Source: Faecalibacterium sp. I3-3-33 (lineage in GTDB: Bacteria; Bacillota; Clostridia; Oscillospirales; Ruminococcaceae). Taken from it: a stretch of DNA of 64,000 bases. Positions 53,870-62,399 of this stretch are shown here, piece after piece (the first letter of the stretch is position 1; every line of letters starts with the position of its first letter). The notes beneath the pieces are model-generated. The model searched no databases and was not told the DNA's origin. It worked only from the letters and a program-made list of their open reading frames with translations. Both the position numbers and the translations under genes were made by a program. The stretch lies in NCBI RefSeq assembly GCF_023347295.1, contig NZ_CP094469.1, forward strand, positions 1-64,000, written 5' to 3'.

Positions 53870-54637
53870 ATGAAGATCTACCATTTTGGTGCAGAGGATG
53901 CCCCGGTGCTGTTGCTGCTGCCGGGCACCTGTTGCCATTGGAAAAGCAATTTCGGTGCGGTGATCCCGCTTCTGGCTGACAGCTTCCGGGTGCTGTGCGT
54001 CAGCTACGATGGTTTTGATGAGACTGAACAGACTGAATTTCCCACCATGCTGGAGGAGACCGAAAAGATCGAGACCTACCTCAAGATCCACTGCGGCGGT
54101 CACATCCGGGCGGCCTACGGCTGCTCTCTGGGCGGCTCGTTTGTGGGACTGCTGGCGGCGCGGAAGAATATCCACATGGACTACGGCATTCTGGGCAGCT
54201 CCGATCTGGATCAGGCATCGCCGCTGGCGGCAAGATTGCAGACTGATTTTCTGCTGCCATTGATCTACCCTGTGGTGCGGGACGGAAAGTTCAAGGCAAA
54301 ATTTCTACAAAAGCGTCTGGATAAGCGTGCCAGAGAGTCGGGGGATTATGTCAAAGCCTTTCTGAAAATGTTCGGTGAGGCCCGCCCTTATGTGACCATG
54401 CAGAGCTGTAAAAATCAGTTCTACTCCGATCTTATCACTCCGCTGCCGGATAAGATCCATGTACCCGGTACCGAGATCCATATTTTTTACGCCCTGAAAA
54501 TGGGCGCAAAATATCGTGCCCGGTATCAGCAGCATTTTGCACATCCTGTTCTCCATGAGCAGAACTTGCAGCACGAGGAATTGCTGGCCTGTCACCCGGA
54601 GCAGTGGGCGCATCTGGTAAAAAGTATTGCATTGTGA
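53870..54637 (+). CDS. Alpha/beta hydrolase, paralogue 1
   Basis: 255 residues of the alpha/beta-hydrolase fold. LLLLPGTCCHW forms the oxyanion region, VSYDGFDETE follows the second strand, and the nucleophile elbow is GCSLGGS with the serine near residue 86. No signal peptide is seen, so it is cytosolic. It shares the order LPG/LHG, YDGF/SFDGF and the Ser elbow with the proteins at 55693 and 59747, so the three are diverged paralogues. AGAAGGAGCG precedes ATG 53870. First gene of the cluster. Confidence 0.82.
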   Translation: MKIYHFGAEDAPVLLLLPGTCCHWKSNFGAVIPLLADSFRVLCVSYDGFDETEQTEFPTMLEETEKIETYLKIHCGGHIRAAYGCSLGGSFVGLLAARKNIHMDYGILGSSDLDQASPLAARLQTDFLLPLIYPVVRDGKFKAKFLQKRLDKRARESGDYVKAFLKMFGEARPYVTMQSCKNQFYSDLITPLPDKIHVPGTEIHIFYALKMGAKYRARYQQHFAHPVLHEQNLQHEELLACHPEQWAHLVKSIAL

Positions 54638-54738
54638 ACGGTAAAACGTATCTGGAGCAAGCAGGATTTTGTAAGATCCAGAACCACAAAAATAAAAAGG
54701 GCTGGCTGTGCATCACAGCACAGAAATGAGGTGCGATC

Positions 54739-55602
54739 ATGTCGAAAAAGGCAACGGAATTTCAAAGAAAAGCAATGAGCTGGATGTACCGGGGCAAGGA
54801 GATTTTCAAGCCTTTGAACACCGGCCGGATCGACGAGAATGTTGCCTGCGTGCGCGAATGGGTGGCAAATATCTTCTTCTACCGCAAGGGCGATACCACC
54901 ATTATGATCGATGCCGGATACAACTATGAACGGTTGGCAGAGAAGATGCACTGGCTGGGGATCGACCCGCAGTCCATCCGGCACATCCTCATCACCCATC
55001 AGGACACCGACCATGTGGGTGCGGTGGAAGCAGACAGTCCGGGGCTGTTCCGGAATGCGAATCTGTACATCGGCGAGATCGAGAACCGGTATCTCACCGG
55101 CGAGGAGCGGCGAAAAGTCATCTATCATCTCTATAAATTGCCGCAGGTCACGATCAATAACGAAAAGGTACTGCTGCACGATGGTGAGGTCATCGACATC
55201 GACGGGATCAGGATCGAGTGTTTTCTCGTTCCCGGTCATACATGGGGACATATGGTCTATCTCGTTGACGATAAGTACCTTTTTACCGGCGACACGCTGT
55301 GGTTTGGTGCGGACGGCGGATACAGTTTTATTTCTTCGCTGGCAGAGGATAACAAGCTGGCGGTGAAGTCTTTGGCTTTGCTGGAGAAAAAGCTGAGAAA
55401 ACGTGGGCTGCATCCGCTGTTCGTTACCGGTCACACAGGTTGGACGGACAACATGGAGTTTGCCTTTGCGCACAAAAATGAGCTGTGCTCGCCTTTCAAG
55501 AAAAGAGCCCACGACCCCAATGCGCTTTACGATGCCTATGATGAATCCGATGATACTGAGGAAAACTCAAAAAGCGGGTACTTGAAGGGCGTGGGAAGAT
55601 AA
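54739..55602 (+). CDS. MBL-fold metallo-hydrolase
   Basis: 287 residues with the binuclear zinc motif HQDTDH near residue 93, then GHTWGH, GDTLWFG and VTGHTG, giving all ligands of a metallo-beta-lactamase fold. Related enzymes are lactonases, phosphodiesterases and thioesterases; the substrate is open. No signal peptide, so it is intracellular. It sits about 100 bases after the first hydrolase gene in the same direction. The last 30 residues are acidic. Confidence 0.85.
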   Translation: MSKKATEFQRKAMSWMYRGKEIFKPLNTGRIDENVACVREWVANIFFYRKGDTTIMIDAGYNYERLAEKMHWLGIDPQSIRHILITHQDTDHVGAVEADSPGLFRNANLYIGEIENRYLTGEERRKVIYHLYKLPQVTINNEKVLLHDGEVIDIDGIRIECFLVPGHTWGHMVYLVDDKYLFTGDTLWFGADGGYSFISSLAEDNKLAVKSLALLEKKLRKRGLHPLFVTGHTGWTDNMEFAFAHKNELCSPFKKRAHDPNALYDAYDESDDTEENSKSGYLKGVGR

Positions 55603-55692
55603 GGAAGTGCAGGCGGCGCACCGGCATTCTTTGGCGCGATGACGGAGCGTGATCCGAAAAAATAATGCTGCAAAAACCAAGGGGCGGATGGT

Positions 55693-56490
55693 ATGAGAAC
55701 TTTGGAATATGGAAAAGAACATGAAAAGACGCTGCTGTTTCTGCCGTGCACGGCGGAGCCGGAGTGGGCGTTCGCCGACTCGGTTGGCCTGCTTTCGCAG
55801 GATTACCATGTGATTCAGATCGTCTATGACGGTCACGGCGAAACGGGAGAAGACTTTATCTCTGTGGAGACGACAGTAGACGAGGTAACAGATTGGCTGC
55901 AAGCGCGCGGCATTACCCACTTGAACGCGGCATATGGCTGTTCTCTGGGCGGTGCGTGTCTGACACGCTTTCTCGCCTTGGGAAAAATCCCGGTCGAGCG
56001 CGCCGTTATTGATGCAGGCATTACGCCGTATCGGATGCCGCTGATTTTGCGCCGTCTCGCCTGCCTGCGAGACGATCTTGGTTTCAGGCTCATAGCGAAG
56101 AGCCGCAAGGTCCTTGAGACGGTCTATCCGCCAGAGCGCTGGACGATGCCGGGGCGCGATCCAGTGAAGGAGTATGATGCGCTGGCGGCGTATCTGAAAA
56201 CCTATTCAAAACGCACCGTCCGCAACATTTTCTGGTCGGCGAACAATTATACTCTGCCGACGAAGCCGGCTGAAATGGGCTGCCAAATCACATATTGGTA
56301 CGGCGAAGAGGAAAAGCAGGCGCGACACAGCAATATCTGCTTTATAAAGCAATATTTTCCACGGGCGCAACTGCATGAAATTCCGAAGATGGATCACGCG
56401 GAGCTTGTGATGATGTATCCGCAGGATTTTTATCGGAGAATCATGGAGTTCCTGACACACACATCGGCAGCTCAAAACAAAAGAAGCTGA
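55693..56490 (+). CDS. Alpha/beta hydrolase, paralogue 2
   Basis: 265 residues. LLFLPCTAEPEW, VYDGHGETGE, nucleophile elbow GCSLGGA near residue 85 and the likely catalytic His in KMDHAELV complete a triad. It resembles paralogue 1 most in the elbow and in the acidic turn after the second strand. A 90-base gap separates it from the MBL gene. The substrate is unknown. Confidence 0.82.
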   Translation: MRTLEYGKEHEKTLLFLPCTAEPEWAFADSVGLLSQDYHVIQIVYDGHGETGEDFISVETTVDEVTDWLQARGITHLNAAYGCSLGGACLTRFLALGKIPVERAVIDAGITPYRMPLILRRLACLRDDLGFRLIAKSRKVLETVYPPERWTMPGRDPVKEYDALAAYLKTYSKRTVRNIFWSANNYTLPTKPAEMGCQITYWYGEEEKQARHSNICFIKQYFPRAQLHEIPKMDHAELVMMYPQDFYRRIMEFLTHTSAAQNKRS

Positions 56491-56508
56491 AAGAAAGGAA
56501 AAATCAGA

Positions 56509-56553
56509 ATGCTCTATCCGCAGCTTTTTGGATTCAACGGAGATATAGGCTGA
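56509..56553 (+). CDS. Possible 14-codon leader peptide
   Basis: ATG at 56509 follows AAGAAAGGAAAA and encodes MLYPQLFGFNGDIG. Its stop overlaps the next start (TGATG), so it could couple translation to the membrane protein gene. Chance occurrence is quite possible. Confidence 0.3.
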   Translation: MLYPQLFGFNGDIG

Positions 56554-57047
56554 TGAAAATCATCGTTGCAATTGCTTTTTATTTTCTGTATTGGGGCGTA
56601 TGTTTTCTTGGAACAGGCACGGACAAGAAAAATCTCATGGGGCTGCGTTCTTATCCCGAAGAAGTTCAAAACCGTGTGCGAAGCGACCATCAGCTTGGAA
56701 AGGCTGTTCCGAAGGGGAAATCCACCGCTGCCGTTTGGCTCAGCAATCTTTTGCTTTTCACAGTCGTGTTTTCCGCTTTAGGACTTGCGCTGAGAGGCGT
56801 GCTGAACTTGGACGGTTATCTGTCGGCATTTTGGTACTTTCTTGCGTTCAGCGAGGGGCTTGGGTTGTTCGATCTTTTGGTGATCGATCTTCTCTGGTGG
56901 CGCAACACAAAACGTACCCGCTTCTCTTTCCTGCCGGAGAAGAAATACTATCAAAATCCGAAAAAGCATATCGAATCGTTTTGGCGCGGTATCCCGTTGT
57001 TTGCCGCAGTCGCTGCACTGTCAGCCTTGATCGTCACGGCGTTTTGA
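56553..57047 (+). CDS. Small membrane protein, family member 1
   Basis: 164 residues with four hydrophobic segments (about 1-20, 60-82, 90-113, 143-163). It shares with the proteins at 57166, 61176 and 61860 a pattern of an N-terminal span, a YPEEVQxR-like loop, and LxxxDxLVIDLLW in the third span. No catalytic residues of a known enzyme are seen apart from the two conserved Asp in the membrane. A structural or channel-like role is inferred only. Confidence 0.7.
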   Translation: MKIIVAIAFYFLYWGVCFLGTGTDKKNLMGLRSYPEEVQNRVRSDHQLGKAVPKGKSTAAVWLSNLLLFTVVFSALGLALRGVLNLDGYLSAFWYFLAFSEGLGLFDLLVIDLLWWRNTKRTRFSFLPEKKYYQNPKKHIESFWRGIPLFAAVAALSALIVTAF

Positions 57048-57061
57048 ACCATACATCGTAG

Positions 57062-57166
57062 AGGGATGGCTGTAAGTGTGATTACACCATCTGCGGCGAT
57101 CAGGATCTATACTTAAAGGAACATCCCGAATACCGGGACGAAAACGGATACAGGAGGAACAAGTAA
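57062..57166 (+). pseudogene. Possible gene remnant
   Basis: After a stop at 57059, 34 codons read RDGCKCDYTICGDQDLYLKE and on to ENGYRRNK and a TAA that touches the next gene's ATG. The composition is protein-like and the CKC...C spacing could bind metal, but there is no start codon. It may be the tail of a gene lost by deletion. Confidence 0.3.
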
Positions 57167-57651
57167 TGCTTTTACAGGTGATTTTGGAAGGTCTTGGGTT
57201 GGGGGCTTTGCTATTTCTTGTCTGTGCCGTGGGCATCCGCAAAGGGGCTGTTGGGATGGTGCATCTTTACAGCCCGGCGGTGCAGCGGCGGTGCGTGAAG
57301 CTGGGACTTACAACACGCGAAAAAATAAAGCAAAATGCTTTGATTTTCAAAGCGGTATGCGTTCCCGGCTACATCGCCTATGTGCTGGTCTGTGTCTATG
57401 GGATAAACGGTGCACGCAGCTTTGCGGCGGGCTTCTGGCAGCTGCTGGTCATCTTGTCCGTTATGAATCTCATGGACCGCTTTTTGATCGATGGCTACTG
57501 GGTGGGGCACACGAACGCATGGACGATTCCCGGAACAGAGGACTTAAAGCCTTATATTACCGCCAAGGACAAGGCGAAAAAGTGGCTGTTCGGCACGGTG
57601 GGCATGGCAGTCATAGCGATGGTGCTGGCGGCAATGATGACAGTACAGTGA
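57166..57651 (+). CDS. Small membrane protein, family member 2
   Basis: 161 residues with four spans. It is clearly homologous to the protein at 61860: matching blocks are GAVGMVHLYSPAVQRRCVKLGL versus GAVNGLYFYPKEVQDRAIELGL, and FWQLLVILSVMNLMDRFLIDGYW versus YWQALLFLEVMNIYDGVVIDKLW. The Asp-x4-Asp in a span is shared by all four family members. AGGAGGAACA precedes ATG 57166. Function unknown. Confidence 0.72.
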   Translation: MLLQVILEGLGLGALLFLVCAVGIRKGAVGMVHLYSPAVQRRCVKLGLTTREKIKQNALIFKAVCVPGYIAYVLVCVYGINGARSFAAGFWQLLVILSVMNLMDRFLIDGYWVGHTNAWTIPGTEDLKPYITAKDKAKKWLFGTVGMAVIAMVLAAMMTVQ

Positions 57652-57753
57652 TCGGAAAGACCCTTCTGTCAGCAGCTTTTTCCGCTTCTTCGCAAGGGTC
57701 GGGGACAACGGGATGAAAATGCAGATCGTGAAGATCGGATTTGGGGGCAAGCT

Positions 57754-58488
57754 ATGAAAATGAGCAAAGAAAAACGAGCACTCATCGCAGGTATGATTGG
57801 GTGCCTTTTATATGTGATCGGCGACTTTTTGTTTTCGGCGACCGGGAAAAGCCAAAGCACAGAATCCATTGGGCTGATGGTCAAGGTCGCCTATCTTGAT
57901 ATGGCAACATGGCGCATGGTGGTCAGCATCATCTGCGGTGTTCTCGGAACGGCACTCTATTACATCGGTTTTCACCAGATGTGGAAGCTTTTGAAGCAAC
58001 GCCTCACCCAACCGAAGCAGCAGAAATGGGTCAAGCTGTTTCAAATCGCCTATCTCACCGGCACGGTCTGCTGGGGCTATGTTCATGCTATGTTCATGAA
58101 TGTGGCGCTGATCTTCAAGTTTACCTTTGAGAAATACGGCGATATGCAGGCGGCAGCTGAAATTGCCAACAAGGTGTTTTACTGCAACGCCGCGCCGCTG
58201 CTGGCAGCATATATCCTGTGTGATGTACTTCTTTCCGTCGTGATGCTCGTTATGATCTGGAAAAGGATGCTCCCGCTGAAAAACACAGCACAGCGGATAT
58301 TGGCATCCTTCTGCAACCCCATCGTTTTTACGGGGATTGTGGGAAATCTCTTCACGCTTCTGCCGTGGCCGCTGGATCAGATCGATCACGGCACGGAATC
58401 CGCCGGACACCTGCTGGTTTTGGTATTGGGGCTGGTTTTGCTTCGGGAGAAGGCAAAATGTGGAGAATGTAAGGAGACCGTGCAATGA
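57754..58488 (+). CDS. DUF6796-like multi-spanning membrane protein
   Basis: 244 residues with about seven spans (first at 9-28). It looks like the DUF6796 group by pattern (GCLLYVIGDFLFSATG, WGYVHAMF), a family without known function. No transport or enzyme motif is evident. It overlaps the next gene by four bases (ATGA), so it is cotranslated with the amino-thiazoline hydrolase-family protein. Confidence 0.65.
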   Translation: MKMSKEKRALIAGMIGCLLYVIGDFLFSATGKSQSTESIGLMVKVAYLDMATWRMVVSIICGVLGTALYYIGFHQMWKLLKQRLTQPKQQKWVKLFQIAYLTGTVCWGYVHAMFMNVALIFKFTFEKYGDMQAAAEIANKVFYCNAAPLLAAYILCDVLLSVVMLVMIWKRMLPLKNTAQRILASFCNPIVFTGIVGNLFTLLPWPLDQIDHGTESAGHLLVLVLGLVLLREKAKCGECKETVQ

Positions 58489-59117
58489 AATACATGGGTA
58501 TGCCCATGGGAATGTGGGCGCTGTTTGCCGGCTCTTTTCAAAAGCAGCTGACCGCTGTGCTGGGCTATGATGCAGCCACCGCAAGAGCCATCACGAAAAA
58601 GGCAAAGCCGCAATACCGGCAGATCATCCGCAGGCTGCCGGAGTTTGAAAAAGCGGACCGCTTCAAGATGAACATCGTCAACTGCGCAATGCTCGGCGCG
58701 TTCATCCTCTCCGTGCCGCAACGTCCGGAGGTGGACAGGCTGACGGATTACTACGCAAAGTCCATGATGACAAAGCCCATGCAGTGGTTCTGCCGCAAGA
58801 GCGGAAAAAGCAAGTTCACCCCAAAGGACATTGCCGCTATGAAGGCAACCGCCACTCTGAAAGCCGCCGACCGCAACCCTTACTCGTGGAACATGGAGTT
58901 TTACGAATACCCGGACGGCAGCGGCTACGAGGGACGCTTTACCAAGTGCGGCATCTGTGTGCTGATGAAGGAGCTGGGTCTGTACGATCTGACCCCTGCC
59001 CTGTGCCATCTGGACTACACCATGAGCGAAGCGGGTGGTGTGACAAATTTTGTGCGGCAGTACACCCTTGCCTCCGGCGGGCCCTACTGCGACTGCGGGT
59101 ACAAAAAGAAAGGGTAA
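58485..59117 (+). CDS. L-2-amino-thiazoline-4-carboxylate hydrolase-family protein 1
   Basis: 210 residues. The C-terminal cysteine-rich end (GRFTKCGICVLMKELGL ... LCHLDYTMSEAGG ... YCDCGYKKKG) matches the family named for a Pseudomonas enzyme that opens 2-amino-thiazoline-4-carboxylate to a cysteine derivative. Many Firmicutes members surely have other roles. It follows the DUF6796-like gene with a four-base overlap and is six bases before a second family member. Confidence 0.75.
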   Translation: MKYMGMPMGMWALFAGSFQKQLTAVLGYDAATARAITKKAKPQYRQIIRRLPEFEKADRFKMNIVNCAMLGAFILSVPQRPEVDRLTDYYAKSMMTKPMQWFCRKSGKSKFTPKDIAAMKATATLKAADRNPYSWNMEFYEYPDGSGYEGRFTKCGICVLMKELGLYDLTPALCHLDYTMSEAGGVTNFVRQYTLASGGPYCDCGYKKKG

Positions 59118-59123
59118 CGGACG

Positions 59124-59726
59124 ATGAAGAGGAAGGAAACCTATCTTTCCCGTGACTTTCGGGAGACTGCGGCGCAACGCTTTCCCGCGCAGGCAAAGGA
59201 ACTGAACGCCGCTTTTGATGCACGCCTGAGTGCGCTGCTGGCTGAAAACGCGGGTGCAAGCAAGGAAAAGCAGTACCACCTCAAGCGGCAGATCTTACCG
59301 GGCATTGCGGCCTACGAAACCCTGCAGCGGGTCATGCCGAAAGAAGAAGCACTGCAAACCGTTCACGGCTATGTGGAGCGGCTGGCGAGAACGAGCCACA
59401 AACAGCTTGCCGCCCTGCTGCACATACCGGGGCTTTACCGCCTTGTTCCCAGCGTTTTTGTCAAATCCACCCGGAGCGTTTTCGGCCCGGCGGCGGGCTT
59501 TGCCCCAAAAGAACTGCAGACCGGTAACGGCGTCTGGCGTGTGGATATGATGAAGTGTCCCTATCACGACACCTGCACAGAATACGGCTGCCCGGAGCTG
59601 TGCCGCTGCTTTTGCGACAGTGATGACATCAGCTATACCGGACTGCATCCGAAGCTGATCTGGGAGAGAAGCATGACGCTGGGGCGTGGAAATGACCGCT
59701 GCGATTTTTGCATGAAGGTCAGATAA
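59124..59726 (+). CDS. L-2-amino-thiazoline-4-carboxylate hydrolase-family protein 2
   Basis: 200 residues. The family-type C-terminus has MKCPYHDTCTEYGCPELCRCFCDSDD and CDFCMKV, with many Cys that could bind zinc. It has little direct likeness to its neighbour outside this region, so the pair may form a hetero-complex. No signal peptide. The third hydrolase gene follows 20 bases later behind a GGGGAGG site. Confidence 0.75.
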   Translation: MKRKETYLSRDFRETAAQRFPAQAKELNAAFDARLSALLAENAGASKEKQYHLKRQILPGIAAYETLQRVMPKEEALQTVHGYVERLARTSHKQLAALLHIPGLYRLVPSVFVKSTRSVFGPAAGFAPKELQTGNGVWRVDMMKCPYHDTCTEYGCPELCRCFCDSDDISYTGLHPKLIWERSMTLGRGNDRCDFCMKVR

Positions 59727-59746
59727 TAGCGGGGAGGCAGATTGGT

Positions 59747-60541
59747 ATGGAAATCAAACGATTCGGCAATATAGAGGGAAAGACCATGATGCTGCTGCAC
59801 GGAAATCTTATGTGCTGGCAGCAGTTTGAGGACTTGATCCCGCTGCTGGAAAGGAAATTCTGCGTGTATGCCGTCAGCTTCGACGGCTTTGATGGAACCG
59901 GTGAAACGACCTACACGACTGCCCGGGATCAGGCGGACAAGTTGGCCGCTTATATTGAAAAAGAGCTTGACGGACAGTTGGATCTGCTTTTTGCAGAGTC
60001 GCTGGGCTGCGGACCGGCTGTTTTTCTGAAGGCTTCCCCAACCGTTCAGATCGATCGGATGATCCTCAGCGGGCCGGAGTATCTGGATTTCGGAGTGCTG
60101 AATCGACTGATTTTGAAGGTCATGCCGCAAAAGCAATATCGAACGGCACACGAAAAGTACATGCCTGCATGGGCGCTGCGCTTTATGGGGCAGACGGAGC
60201 AGGGAATGCAGACTATGCTCCGCCGTATCCCGGATCATATCAGCTTGGAATCCGTCCGGGCCACTTGGGAGGCAGGACTTTATCTCTATCGAACGGACTT
60301 TTTGGTACAGCCCGATGCAAAGGTCGCCTGTTGGTACGGAGAAAAAGAAGGGCACATGAAAAAGGCCATCCAGCGGCTGCGGACGGCATATCCGAGCCTG
60401 ATCGTCCGCTGTTTCCCCGGTTTCGGCCATGGCGAGATCATCAATCATCCGGCACTGCTTGTGTCGGAGATGGAGCACTTTCTGGCAGACGGCGAGACAG
60501 TGGCAGATGCGCAGCAGAATCAGGAAAGTGAAATACAATGA
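59747..60541 (+). CDS. Alpha/beta hydrolase, paralogue 3
   Basis: 264 residues from ATG 59747, which GGGGAGG precedes; an upstream in-frame ATG overlaps the previous gene without RBS. LLHGNLMCW, VSFDGFDGTGET, a changed nucleophile elbow AESLGCG and a catalytic-type His in GFGHGEII are visible. The elbow lacks its first Gly, which may alter activity. It overlaps the acetyltransferase gene by four bases. Confidence 0.82.
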   Translation: MEIKRFGNIEGKTMMLLHGNLMCWQQFEDLIPLLERKFCVYAVSFDGFDGTGETTYTTARDQADKLAAYIEKELDGQLDLLFAESLGCGPAVFLKASPTVQIDRMILSGPEYLDFGVLNRLILKVMPQKQYRTAHEKYMPAWALRFMGQTEQGMQTMLRRIPDHISLESVRATWEAGLYLYRTDFLVQPDAKVACWYGEKEGHMKKAIQRLRTAYPSLIVRCFPGFGHGEIINHPALLVSEMEHFLADGETVADAQQNQESEIQ

Positions 60542-61179
60542 AAGTTACAACATTAGACGAGAAATCCATCCGTGATATCGGCCATGCCTTCGGCTATTAT
60601 GACTACGGAGAGGAAACGGGAATGGCCGCTGCCTTTTCCGGGAAAGAAGCCACGGCAAACTATATCTGCGCTTATGTGCGCGGGGTGCTGCGGGGCGGCT
60701 TTCTGCACACCACCAGCGAGCGGGGCGAGGGATATATCGCCTACAAGCTGCCAAAGGAGAAGATGGGACTCAAGACGATGTGGCAGATCGCCTGCGGAAT
60801 GCTGCACAACTCCACCCTGAAACGCCTTCTGCAATTTGGTATTGCCATCAAGCGGGGCGGGGCCTCCCTGCAGGACCGCATGGACAAGGAAAAGAAACCC
60901 TACATCTTCGTTGGACTTGTCTGTGTGCGGGAGCAGTATCAGGGGCAGGGCTATATGCGAAAGGTGCTGGACCTTGCCTTTGCCGAGGGCGACCGGCTGG
61001 GCGTGCCGGTGATCCTGGAAACGGATGCAAAAAGCAAGTGCGACAAATATGTCCATCTGGGCATGGAACTTGCCGGAGTGCGGGACATCGGCGAATTTGG
61101 AAAGCTGTATGACCTGATCAAAAAACCGGACGCGGAAAAGCAGCAGTCTGTCAGTACGGAGGCATCAACATCAAAATGA
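60538..61179 (+). CDS. GNAT-family N-acetyltransferase
   Basis: 213 residues. The acetyl-CoA-binding motif is VCVREQYQGQGYMRKVLDLAFAEGDRLGVPVILETDA near residues 122-160. The N-terminal half is larger than in minimal GNATs. The acceptor is unknown. Four-base overlaps with both neighbours (60538 and 61176) place it firmly in the operon with hydrolase 3 and a membrane protein. Confidence 0.85.
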   Translation: MKVTTLDEKSIRDIGHAFGYYDYGEETGMAAAFSGKEATANYICAYVRGVLRGGFLHTTSERGEGYIAYKLPKEKMGLKTMWQIACGMLHNSTLKRLLQFGIAIKRGGASLQDRMDKEKKPYIFVGLVCVREQYQGQGYMRKVLDLAFAEGDRLGVPVILETDAKSKCDKYVHLGMELAGVRDIGEFGKLYDLIKKPDAEKQQSVSTEASTSK

Positions 61180-61667
61180 AAATCACGGTTCTTGTAACGC
61201 TCATGGTATTTCTGGCATACTTTCTTGTTTTATACGGCGGGGTGGGTTTCATTCAGGACAAGCGTTTTTTCTCATCCGCACCAAAGGAAAATCTGGACGC
61301 AATCCCCGATACAAAGGAACGATTTCCCGGCGCACATAGTATCGGCTGGGTGATTGAGATCATTGCCATCCTGCTTTTTCTCGCTGCGGCGGCACTAAGC
61401 GTATGGGACGGCGTCAGAAACGGCTTCGGCTTCCTGGACTTCTTTGTGCGGTTTCTCGCCGTGCTCTACGCCATGGAGATCTACGATATCATTTTCTTTG
61501 ACTGGGTGCTGCTGTGTCACTCCAATTTCTTTCCGCATTTCTATCCGGAGCTGAAGGGCGTGGTCGGTCCGCATATGTTCGGCTATAACAAGCGAACACA
61601 TATCCGGCACTTTGTGATCTACATTCCCGCCTCCGCTGTGGCAGCGTGGCTTTGCGCACTGCTTTGA
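61176..61667 (+). CDS. Small membrane protein, family member 3
   Basis: 163 residues and four spans (1-20, 52-72, 82-105, 142-161). The third span has MEIYDIIFFDWVLL, the Asp-x4-Asp pattern shared with the members at 56553, 57166 and 61860. It is the most diverged of the four. Its ATG overlaps the acetyltransferase stop. Function unknown. Confidence 0.7.
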   Translation: MKITVLVTLMVFLAYFLVLYGGVGFIQDKRFFSSAPKENLDAIPDTKERFPGAHSIGWVIEIIAILLFLAAAALSVWDGVRNGFGFLDFFVRFLAVLYAMEIYDIIFFDWVLLCHSNFFPHFYPELKGVVGPHMFGYNKRTHIRHFVIYIPASAVAAWLCALL

Positions 61668-61711
61668 GGACGTGTGACAGAAGCAATAGTTTTGGGAGGC
61701 AGAGATTTTCT

Positions 61712-61816
61712 ATGCGTGTAATAAAAAAGTCCTGCATGAAAAAAGAAAAACAACAGAAGCCCATATCCAGCAGCTTCAGCATAAGGGAAAACAAGGAATC
61801 CGCTACACCGCGATGA
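61712..61816 (+). CDS. Possible 34-codon small protein
   Basis: ATG 61712 lies 12 bases after GGGAGG. The peptide MRVIKKSCMKKEKQQKPISS and so on is strongly basic and ends ATPR. It fills the gap between two membrane protein genes. Real translation is uncertain. Confidence 0.35.
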   Translation: MRVIKKSCMKKEKQQKPISSSFSIRENKESATPR

Positions 61817-61859
61817 TGCCAGATGCTCGATTCGCACGCAGACTGAGAGGAGAAAAACA

Positions 61860-62339
61860 ATGATCGTACTGCAACTGCTGCTTTATTGTCTGCTGTTTAC
61901 CGCAATGGTAAAAATCGCTGTGATCGGCGGTGCTGTCAATGGACTGTACTTTTATCCCAAGGAGGTGCAGGATCGCGCCATCGAACTGGGACTGATCGAC
62001 CGCAATACGATGAACCGGAAACGAAAATGCTTTATGATACCGTTCTTTGTCGTGATGCTTGCTGCTCTTGTGCTGATCATCGGTTTGTGGAATGGGGCTT
62101 CCTCCTTTGGTGAGGCCTATTGGCAGGCGCTGCTGTTTCTTGAGGTTATGAATATCTATGACGGCGTTGTAATCGACAAGCTATGGGTCGTGCACAGCCA
62201 GTTTTGGGTGCTGCCAGGGCTTGAAGATGCGCCGTTCGTGCAGACATGGAGGCAGGTGCTGAAAAAGCGAAGCATACTGGCGCTGATCTGGGTTGCGGGA
62301 GCGGCAATTGTCGGCGGTATTGTCCATTTGATTTTCTAA
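61860..62339 (+). CDS. Small membrane protein, family member 4
   Basis: 159 residues with four spans. It is a close homologue of the protein at 57166 (YPKEVQDRAIELGL and VMNIYDGVVIDKLW blocks, and LPGLEDAPFVQTW versus IPGTEDLKPYITA). AGAGGAGAAA precedes ATG 61860. Two close copies within one cluster suggest duplication, with genes inserted or kept between them. Confidence 0.72.
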   Translation: MIVLQLLLYCLLFTAMVKIAVIGGAVNGLYFYPKEVQDRAIELGLIDRNTMNRKRKCFMIPFFVVMLAALVLIIGLWNGASSFGEAYWQALLFLEVMNIYDGVVIDKLWVVHSQFWVLPGLEDAPFVQTWRQVLKKRSILALIWVAGAAIVGGIVHLIF

Positions 62340-62399
62340 GAAGTTGGAAATTGCCCAAATGAAAAGCAGAATCATGAACTGCAATCGGAGGCAAAAAAG

